A DNA stretch of 64,000 bases from Planctomycetaceae bacterium (GTDB lineage: Bacteria > Planctomycetota > UBA1135 > GCA-002686595), in NCBI GenBank assembly GCA_016125265.1, contig WGMC01000030.1, forward strand, positions 62,001 through 126,000, read 5' to 3'. The stretch's first letter is position 1. The number at the start of each line of letters is the position of its first letter. The position numbers and the translations under genes are program-made. Below, piece by piece: positions 58,191-64,000 of the stretch. The notes beneath the pieces are model-generated. The model was not told the origin of the DNA. It saw only the letters and a list, made by a program, of their open reading frames with translations, and ran no database searches.

Positions 58191-60707
58191 ATGCCGCTCA
58201 CGATCCGTCCTCTCGCGCTTAGCGCCGTCCTTTGGTTGGCCGTGCCGTCCGTGGCGTGGGCGCAGCGCGCGGGCCCGGAGGGTGAACCGGGGCCCATGCC
58301 GCCCGGGGGGTGGGTGCACGAGCAGGGGGTGCTCGGCACGGCGTACCCGCAGCCCGGCGATGTGCGGTTCGACGATGCGCTCGTGAACCAGGACACGAGT
58401 GGGGGGGCCGAGCAGGTACTCGAGGCGGTGGTCGCCGCGGGGGAGGGTTTTGCGGCAGTCTGGCGCGACACACGTCACGGCAATCTGGGGTTGTTCCTCG
58501 GGCGGCTCGATCGCGACGGCGAGCCCATTGGCACGGAGCAACCCGTGCACGCGCCCCGCACCAGCCGCCAGGTCGAGCCGGCCATTGGCGCCGGTGGGGC
58601 GCTGCACGGTGCCATCGCGTGGTTCGCCATGGACGGCGGCGTGCAACAGGTCAACTTGCGGCATTTCGAGCGCGACGGCGGGGTGCTCGGGCCGGTGTTG
58701 CCGCTCGGAACGGCCACGGGCCGCAACACCGACGGCGGTGTCGCCCGTGTGGACCCGGGGCGCATGACGGGCGCCGGTGTTGCGCCGGGATCGGGTCTTC
58801 AGAACCGCCGCGCCAGCCGCGCGCCGGCGCTCGGGTTCGGCGGGCGCGGCACGGGATGGGTGGTTTGGCGCGAAGGCGAACGACTGTTCGGGCAGGCGCT
58901 CGCCGCCCGCCCTGGGCAGATGGGCGCGGCGGTGGCGCTCGATCCGGACGGGCCCGGGGTCGAGAGCGATCCGATCGTGGCCACGGCGCCGGCCGAAGAC
59001 GCTGCGCTGGGCGGGTACTTGGTGGGTTGGACGCGGGCGGACGGCATCGCGCTGGCGAAACTCGGGGCCGCGGGCACCACGGCGCCCACGTCGTCGGCCG
59101 GGGCCGGCTCGCTCGTCGCCCTGACCGCCGACGACCGGGACGTGTGGCTCCTCGTCCGCGGGGACGAGCGACTGCACCTGCGGCGGCTGGCACGGGGGAC
59201 CCTGGACGGGGCCGTGGACGTCGAGCTGCCGGAGGCCGCGGCGTCGGCCTGCATCGCCGCTTGGAACGGTGGCCTCCTCGTGGTCATCGAACGGCCAACC
59301 GCCGCGGACGGCCAAGGGGCTTTGGCGCTGCACCATCTCGACCGGGAGGGCCGCCCCCTGCGCTCCGCGGTCGAGCTCCCCGGCCAGGACGGGTCCGGCG
59401 CGAGTGGCCCCCGCGTCGCGGCCCACGGCGACCGGGCGATCGTTGCCTGGACGGACCGCCGGGAGGGCGATCCGGACGTCTTCTACCGGGTGCTCACGCC
59501 CGAGGGCTTCGACGGGCCCGACCGGCGCTGGAACTCGGACAGGGCCAGCGCGGACCAGACCGCCCCGGCGATCGCGAGCGACGGCGGGCGCCGGGCGGTG
59601 ATCCTGTGGGAGGACCGCAGCGAAGGCCGGCCGCAGATCCGCGGGCGCCGCCTCCAGCCGGCGGGATTCGACGGGGACCAGTTCGCGTTGGGAGACGCGG
59701 GCCAACCGCTGTTTGCCGTGTTGGCGATGCTCGCCATGGGCAAGGACGGCGGCTTCGCGGCGGCGTACGCGGAGGAGTTGGGGCAGGGCCAAAGCCTGTT
59801 CGTGCGCGCGTACGGACCCGACAACCGTCCCCTTGGGCCGGCGCTCCATCTGGGCGAACGAAGGCGCCACCAGCCCTGGAAACCCGCTGTCGCGGCGCTC
59901 CCCGGCGGTGGTTTTGGTGTGTTGGCCCGGGTGGATCGCGCGGCAGGGGAGGGTTCGCGCCTCGTGTTGGCGGCGGTGGGTGCGCCCGGCTCGCTGGCGG
60001 TGCTCGAGGAATCCGAAGGCGACTTACGGCATCCGGCGCTGGTGGCCCTGGACGACCGGCGGCTCCTCGCCTGCTGGGACGAGGTCCGGGGCCGGACTCC
60101 CTCCCGACTCGGCGCCCGATTCCTCGACAGGGACCTGACGCCCCAGGGGGAAACCCTGCGGTTCCATCCCACACCGACACGTACGGGGGATTGGGACCCG
60201 GCGCCGGCCCCCGCGGCGGGCGGTGGCTTTGCCCTCGCCTGGACGGGCAACGAGAGCCCCACACGGGACGTGTTCGCGCGCTTCTACGACGCGGATGGTC
60301 GCCCGATCAGCTACCCCGTCGCCGTCAGCGCCCTCGTGAACGAACAGGACTACGCGGAGTTGCTACGCCTCTCGGACGGCAGCCACGTCGTGGTGTGGGA
60401 GGACGACATTTCGTTCCGGGATCACATCCACGCCCGACGCGTCGGCGCGGACGGACGCGCGGGTCCGGCGGTGACGGTGAACCAGCGGCCCTCCCTCTTC
60501 GTACCGGACCGCACCATGCCCCACGCGGCGGCGCTCGGGGACGGGTTTGCCGTCGTCTGGAGCGATCGACGGCGGGGCCTCGGGCACGACGTCTACGTGC
60601 GGGTGCTGGGGCCAGCCTTCGACGCGGACCTGCCGGAACCCCGCGTGCTCGATGTCAGCGAAGTGGAAGAGCCGCAGGACGGCGGCCGGGGGCCCTCGGG
60701 CGGTTAG
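58191..60707 (+). CDS. Secreted beta-propeller-like repeat protein
   Basis: 838 aa. Signal peptide (LALSAVLWLAVPSVAWAQ). Repeating units carry a strand, a Trp-acidic turn and a second strand: FAAVWRDTRHGNLGLFLGRL, IVAWTDRREGDPDVFYRVL, VILWEDRSEGRPQIRGRRL, FALAWTGNESPTRDVFARFY, HVVVWEDDISFRDHIHARRV and FAVVWSDRRRGLGHDVYVRV. These resemble propeller blades and the middle parts of the two secreted paralogues at 45329-49923. The C-terminus is short and acidic (VEEPQDGGRG), so it lacks the shared module. Ligand unknown. The TAG stop is part of a -10-like hexamer for the next gene. Confidence 0.85.
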   Translation: MPLTIRPLALSAVLWLAVPSVAWAQRAGPEGEPGPMPPGGWVHEQGVLGTAYPQPGDVRFDDALVNQDTSGGAEQVLEAVVAAGEGFAAVWRDTRHGNLGLFLGRLDRDGEPIGTEQPVHAPRTSRQVEPAIGAGGALHGAIAWFAMDGGVQQVNLRHFERDGGVLGPVLPLGTATGRNTDGGVARVDPGRMTGAGVAPGSGLQNRRASRAPALGFGGRGTGWVVWREGERLFGQALAARPGQMGAAVALDPDGPGVESDPIVATAPAEDAALGGYLVGWTRADGIALAKLGAAGTTAPTSSAGAGSLVALTADDRDVWLLVRGDERLHLRRLARGTLDGAVDVELPEAAASACIAAWNGGLLVVIERPTAADGQGALALHHLDREGRPLRSAVELPGQDGSGASGPRVAAHGDRAIVAWTDRREGDPDVFYRVLTPEGFDGPDRRWNSDRASADQTAPAIASDGGRRAVILWEDRSEGRPQIRGRRLQPAGFDGDQFALGDAGQPLFAVLAMLAMGKDGGFAAAYAEELGQGQSLFVRAYGPDNRPLGPALHLGERRRHQPWKPAVAALPGGGFGVLARVDRAAGEGSRLVLAAVGAPGSLAVLEESEGDLRHPALVALDDRRLLACWDEVRGRTPSRLGARFLDRDLTPQGETLRFHPTPTRTGDWDPAPAPAAGGGFALAWTGNESPTRDVFARFYDADGRPISYPVAVSALVNEQDYAELLRLSDGSHVVVWEDDISFRDHIHARRVGADGRAGPAVTVNQRPSLFVPDRTMPHAAALGDGFAVVWSDRRRGLGHDVYVRVLGPAFDADLPEPRVLDVSEVEEPQDGGRGPSGG

Positions 60708-60710
60708 CAT
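60705..60710 (+). promoter_or_regulatory. -10-like hexamer TAGCAT overlapping the upstream stop codon
   Basis: TAG is the stop of the secreted repeat protein. The hexamer lies 31 nt before the methyltransferase ATG, leaving room for GAGG before it. Confidence 0.4.
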
Positions 60711-60741
60711 CGAGGTCCGTCGTTTCGACGCGAGGTTCCCC

Positions 60742-61863
60742 ATGCACGACCAGGCACCGATCACCGACCGCCAACGCGTCGCCGAGACCTTTTGGGACCG
60801 CTGGGCGCTGGCCGGCAACGAGGGCGTTCCGCGCACTCCCGAGGGCGATTTGGACGTGCGGGCGGCGGCGGAAGCGGGCGAGCGCGACGCGCGCCGTGTG
60901 TTGCCCTTCCTGCATCCGGATGCGGTGGTGCTGGAACTGGGGTGCGGCGTGGGGCGGCTCTTGCGGCCGGTCGCGGGCCATGTGGCCGAAGCCATCGGCG
61001 TCGACGTTTCGACCGTGATGATCGAGGAGGCCGAGCAGTTCCTCGCCGACAGCCCCAACGTGCGGCTGATCAAGGGCGACGGCGCGACGCTCGAGGGTGT
61101 GGAGTCCGAGAGTGTCGACCTCGTGTTCTCGTTGCTCGCCCTGATCCACGTCGACAAACGCAGCGCGTTCCGCTACTTGCGCGAGATCCGACGTGTGCTC
61201 AAACCGGGCGGTCGCGCACTGCTGCAGTTCCAGAACCTGCTCGCCCAGCGCGGTTTCGAGCTGTTCCAAGAGACCGTCGAAACCGACTTTCCCTTCGAGT
61301 TCTACACGCCGGAGGAGTTGCGGTTCCTCGTGCGGGGCGCCGGTTTGGAAGTTCAGGTGGAGCACCAGAACGGCGAGTTCCTGGAAGTCGTGGCGCTGCG
61401 CGGGCGGCCCGACGGGTGGTTGCGCGAGTGGCGTCAGGGTTTCAAGGTGGACGAGGTGCGCCGCACGGGCCTCTTCGCCGAGGGCGGCGACCTGGACCGG
61501 GACGGCAAGCTGGAGTTCTCGATCGTCAACTCCACCGAACAGTGGCGGACGGCGGAGCTCAACGCCTCGCTGCATCGACGCCAAGGCGGTCGATTGCACA
61601 TGTGCCACTTCGTCGACGGTGTGCTCTTTGGAGCGCCGAAGGGGGCCTCGAAGGTAAGCGTGCAGTTCTCAGGCGGCTCTCTGAAGCTGGCCGCCGATGG
61701 GAAGTTGGTCTCGTTCGCGCCGCGGCGGGCGGAACCCATGCCGCCGACCGGACGTCTGGAACTGCACGTGGCCGTGATTCCCTCGGGGTTGCGCTGGAAC
61801 GAGGAAACCGCGCGCCTGTTCCCGAGCTGCGCCATGGCCTGGACACTTCCCGCCGGGTCCTGA
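60742..61863 (+). CDS. SAM-dependent methyltransferase with C-terminal extension (copy 1)
   Basis: 373 aa. A class-I Rossmann methyltransferase domain (~40-230) has motif I VLELGCGVGRLLRPVAG, the acidic loop GVDVSTVMIEEAE, motif II/III LVFSLLALIHVDKRSAFRYL and VLKPGGRALLQFQNLL. The C-terminal ~150 residues (VRRTGLFAEGGDLDRDGKLE, LHRRQGGRLHMCHFVDGVLF) form a separate domain not recognised, shared with copy 2 downstream. The acceptor molecule is unknown. GAGG lies 8 nt before the ATG. Confidence 0.9.
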   Translation: MHDQAPITDRQRVAETFWDRWALAGNEGVPRTPEGDLDVRAAAEAGERDARRVLPFLHPDAVVLELGCGVGRLLRPVAGHVAEAIGVDVSTVMIEEAEQFLADSPNVRLIKGDGATLEGVESESVDLVFSLLALIHVDKRSAFRYLREIRRVLKPGGRALLQFQNLLAQRGFELFQETVETDFPFEFYTPEELRFLVRGAGLEVQVEHQNGEFLEVVALRGRPDGWLREWRQGFKVDEVRRTGLFAEGGDLDRDGKLEFSIVNSTEQWRTAELNASLHRRQGGRLHMCHFVDGVLFGAPKGASKVSVQFSGGSLKLAADGKLVSFAPRRAEPMPPTGRLELHVAVIPSGLRWNEETARLFPSCAMAWTLPAGS

Positions 61864-62100
61864 GGGCTCCCCCGCCCCCACGGGGCACCAGCCACCCGAA
61901 CCCGACCGAGCTGAGCACTGGGCGTTTTCCCCAAGCGCCCCGGGTGCCCTGACGGCCTCGATTGCCCAAACCTTGCTCCCGAGTCCGGCCTTTGGGCTGG
62001 CGGTCGGGAACCCTACATGCCATCTAGTACGGCCGCTGACGCCCCTCGCGTCGGCCGAATCCCCCTCCCAAGCTCCGGGCGACTGTACCCGGATCCCGCG

Positions 62101-63246
62101 ATGACCGAAACCAACCCGGCCACGGAGCGCCAGCGCTTCGCCAAGGCCTACTGGGACGAGCGCGCTGCCCGCGACGCCCACTACAGCATCTGGGGGGATC
62201 CTTCGGTGCTCGACCCGGACCAACTCGACGAGGACGCGTTTGCGCGTTCCGGCGAGTTGTCCGTGCGGCAGTTGCTGCCCTTCATCCATCCGAAGTCGGC
62301 GGTCCTCGAGATCGGATGTGGCATCGGGCGCATCCTGCGGCCGCTCGCCGGCGAGTGTGCGCGCGTGATCGGAGTCGACATTTCGCCCGAGATGATCGCG
62401 AAGGCGCGCGACTACATGGCGGGCGTCGACAACGCCGAGCTGATCGTCGGCGACGGCGCATCGCTGCCCGGTGTCCCGAACCAGAGTGTCGACCTCGTCT
62501 ATTCGCTGCTCGTTCTGATCCACGTGGACAAGCGCAGCGCCTACCGCTACCTGCGCGAGATCGAGCGTGTGCTCCGCCCCGGCGGATTGGCGCTGCTGCA
62601 GTTCCAGAACATGCTCTCGCCGAAGGGCCTCGAGCTGTTCCAGGGTGTGGTCGACAGCGACTACCCCTTCGAGTTCTACACGCCGGAGGAGCTGCGCTGG
62701 CTGCTGAAGAGCGTGGGCCTCGAGGTGTTCAGCGAGAACTTGAACGCCGAGTTCGTCGAGGTTTCCGCCGTGCGCGGCAGCGCCGACGACTGGATCGCGG
62801 GCTGGCGCCGCGACTTGAGCGTGGACGGGGTGCACCGCACGGGATTGTTCGATCCGAAGGGTGGGCGCTTGGACCGGGACGGTCTGTTGGCCGCGGAGCT
62901 GACGAACCGCGGCGACACGTGGCGCACGGTGCAGCTCACGGGGTCCCTGCAGCGGCGCCACCGCGGCGCGCTGCACGAACTCTGCTGGGCCCACGGTGTG
63001 CTCGCCCTTCCACCCGGCGCCGAGGCGCGCATCGAGATCCGCTACGACGGCAAGACCGGCGAGCTCGCCATCCGCGGCCCGAAGGAAATCCAGCAGATGC
63101 CCTCCCGGCGTTCGAATCCCTTCCCGAAGCAGGGCGCCCTCGAGGCGCACTTCGCGGTGATTCCGGCCGGCTTCAACTGGAGCGAGGCGACGGCAGAACT
63201 GTTCCCCGCCTTCAACGGCGTGCTGCCGGTCGTCGAGCGCAACTGA
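62101..63246 (+). CDS. SAM-dependent methyltransferase with C-terminal extension (copy 2)
   Basis: 381 aa, a paralogue of the gene at 60742. Motif I is VLEIGCGIGRILRPLAG, then GVDISPEMIAKARDYM and LVYSLLVLIHVDKRSAYRYL. VLRPGGLALLQFQNMLSPKG and YPFEFYTPEELRWLLKSVGL follow closely the wording of copy 1. The C-terminal extension is also conserved (VHRTGLFDPKGGRLDRDGLL, LQRRHRGALHELCWAHGVL). The N-terminal ~40 residues differ and contain HYSIWGDPSV. The ATG at 62101 is used; the frame is open upstream without protein-like sequence. 237 bp separate the two copies, with no gene in between. Confidence 0.9.
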   Translation: MTETNPATERQRFAKAYWDERAARDAHYSIWGDPSVLDPDQLDEDAFARSGELSVRQLLPFIHPKSAVLEIGCGIGRILRPLAGECARVIGVDISPEMIAKARDYMAGVDNAELIVGDGASLPGVPNQSVDLVYSLLVLIHVDKRSAYRYLREIERVLRPGGLALLQFQNMLSPKGLELFQGVVDSDYPFEFYTPEELRWLLKSVGLEVFSENLNAEFVEVSAVRGSADDWIAGWRRDLSVDGVHRTGLFDPKGGRLDRDGLLAAELTNRGDTWRTVQLTGSLQRRHRGALHELCWAHGVLALPPGAEARIEIRYDGKTGELAIRGPKEIQQMPSRRSNPFPKQGALEAHFAVIPAGFNWSEATAELFPAFNGVLPVVERN

Positions 63247-63273
63247 CGGGCACCGAGGACTCGGCGCCCGCGC

Positions 63274-64000
63274 TCACCAGCGCAGCAGGCTCGCGCCCCA
63301 GGTGAAACCGCTGCCGAAGGCCGCGCAGGCGACCAACATGCCGGGCTTGAGCTTGCCAGCCTTCACGGCCTCCGCGAGGCCGATGGGAATCGTCGCCGCG
63401 GTGGTGTTGCCGTAGAGGTCGATGGTGTCGAAGACCTTCTCGGGCGACACCCCGAGAGACTCGGCGAACTTGTCGTTGATGCGCTTGTTCGCCTGGTGGT
63501 TCACGAACAAGTCCACGTCGTCCACCGCGAGACCGTTGGCTTCCAGGGCCTCCAGCGCGACCTCGGGCATGCGTTTGACCGCGTGTTGGAACACGAGGCG
63601 GCCGTTCATCTGGGGGTAGGCCTCGCGCTCGGGCACCAGTTCCGGCGGGTTCCAGATGCGGTTGCTGGTCCCGGGTGAGCGGAACAGGAGATCCTCGGCG
63701 AAGGAGCCGTCCGCGTGCAGGTGGTGGGAGAGCAAGAACGACTCCTTCGAGCGTGCGGAAACGTCCTCGACCTGGGTGGCCGAAACCACCACGGCGCCAG
63801 CGCCGTCGCCGAACAGCACGGTCATGTCCCGCCCGCGTGTGCTCTTGTCCAGGGCCTTCGACTGGATCTCGGAGCCGACCAGCAGCACGTGTTCGTGCAG
63901 CCCCGCGCGCACGTAGAGATCGGCGATCGAAAGCCCGTAGACGAAGCCCGTGCACTGCTGGCGGATGTCCAGGGCCGGGATGCCCGGCACACCGAGTTTG
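63274..64000 (-). CDS. fabH: 3-oxoacyl-ACP synthase III (KAS III), C-terminal part
   Basis: The last ~242 residues are inside the window; the N-terminus is cut by the right edge. The catalytic triad is complete: Cys in DIRQQCTGFVYGL, His in DLFVNHQANKRI and Asn in DLYGNTTAATIPIGLAEA. FGDGAGAVVVSA and FGSGFTWGASLLRW are standard end blocks. KAS III starts fatty-acid chains by joining acetyl-CoA and malonyl-ACP. Homologues in hydrocarbon or secondary lipid synthesis (OleA-like) share the triad, and the insert HHLHADGSFAEDLLFRSPG is somewhat longer than in classical FabH, so a specialised role is possible. Confidence 0.9.
   Translation of the reverse strand, partial: KLGVPGIPALDIRQQCTGFVYGLSIADLYVRAGLHEHVLLVGSEIQSKALDKSTRGRDMTVLFGDGAGAVVVSATQVEDVSARSKESFLLSHHLHADGSFAEDLLFRSPGTSNRIWNPPELVPEREAYPQMNGRLVFQHAVKRMPEVALEALEANGLAVDDVDLFVNHQANKRINDKFAESLGVSPEKVFDTIDLYGNTTAATIPIGLAEAVKAGKLKPGMLVACAAFGSGFTWGASLLRW

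Noticed and set aside
58310..61018. Plus-strand open frame of about 902 codons in another frame of the secreted repeat protein
   Set aside because: Arg/Gly-rich frame shadow; the overlapping frame has a signal peptide and regular repeats.
1..64000. tRNA, rRNA, riboswitch, insertion sequence or phage genes
   Set aside because: I looked in intergenic stretches and found no cloverleaf, conserved RNA core, transposase motif or terminal inverted repeat. Most gaps are under 250 bp. A covariance-model search would be needed to exclude small RNAs.

Overview
The window is GC-rich bacterial chromosome, densely coded on both strands, with about 47 protein genes and no rRNA, tRNA, CRISPR array, insertion sequence or phage gene that I could see. 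The gene mix suggests Planctomycetota: an ECF sigma factor of the type linked to Ser/Thr kinases, a large membrane-anchored Ser/Thr kinase with a sulfatase-modifying-factor-like tail, a gingipain-type protease, a multiheme cytochrome, and long secreted proteins that share a C-terminal module. This placement is inferred from gene content; no marker gene fixes it.

Layout. 1-4000: two-component regulator and kinase (cut by the left edge), secreted carboxypeptidase-regulatory-like protein, small membrane proteins. 4086-5962: folC and a conserved unknown. 5947-10964 (minus): lone ParD-like antitoxin, hybrid histidine kinase coupled to a FIST sensor, alpha/beta hydrolase, rsgA. 11008-16048: secreted beta-helix protein, SpoU-type rRNA methyltransferase with a truncated haemoglobin, paralogous membrane proteins, DUF4287/DUF5655 protein. 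16195-19461: membrane-anchored unknown and a GT-C-type glycosyltransferase. 19488-23163 (minus): PIG-L deacetylase, eukaryotic-type UDP-galactopyranose-mutase-like flavoprotein, PLP decarboxylase. 23197-30023: rarA, crotonase, a PHP-glycosyltransferase fusion coupled to a membrane-anchored class-III aminotransferase. 29907-33739 (minus): DUF5916 beta-barrel protein, Mpo1-like membrane protein, phosphatidylserine decarboxylase. 33882-53952: a block of secreted proteins (subtilase, propeller protein, gingipain-like protease, two paralogous surface proteins, nine-heme cytochrome, a decayed relative) with an ECF sigma factor and Ser/Thr kinase inside it. 54114-64000: small enzymes, a second carboxypeptidase-regulatory-like gene broken by a 5-bp duplication, a secreted repeat protein, duplicated methyltransferases and the C-terminal part of fabH.

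Three patterns go beyond gene calling. (1) At least twelve start codons lie 6-8 nt after a TAnnnT hexamer with no ribosome binding site between, the signature of leaderless transcription. (2) Seven secreted proteins with unrelated N-terminal parts (one now a pseudogene) end in the same kind of roughly 50-130-residue module, a candidate sorting or anchoring domain. (3) Two secreted-protein genes are freshly broken: one by a 5-bp tandem duplication that could be reversible, the other by one frameshift and two stop codons.
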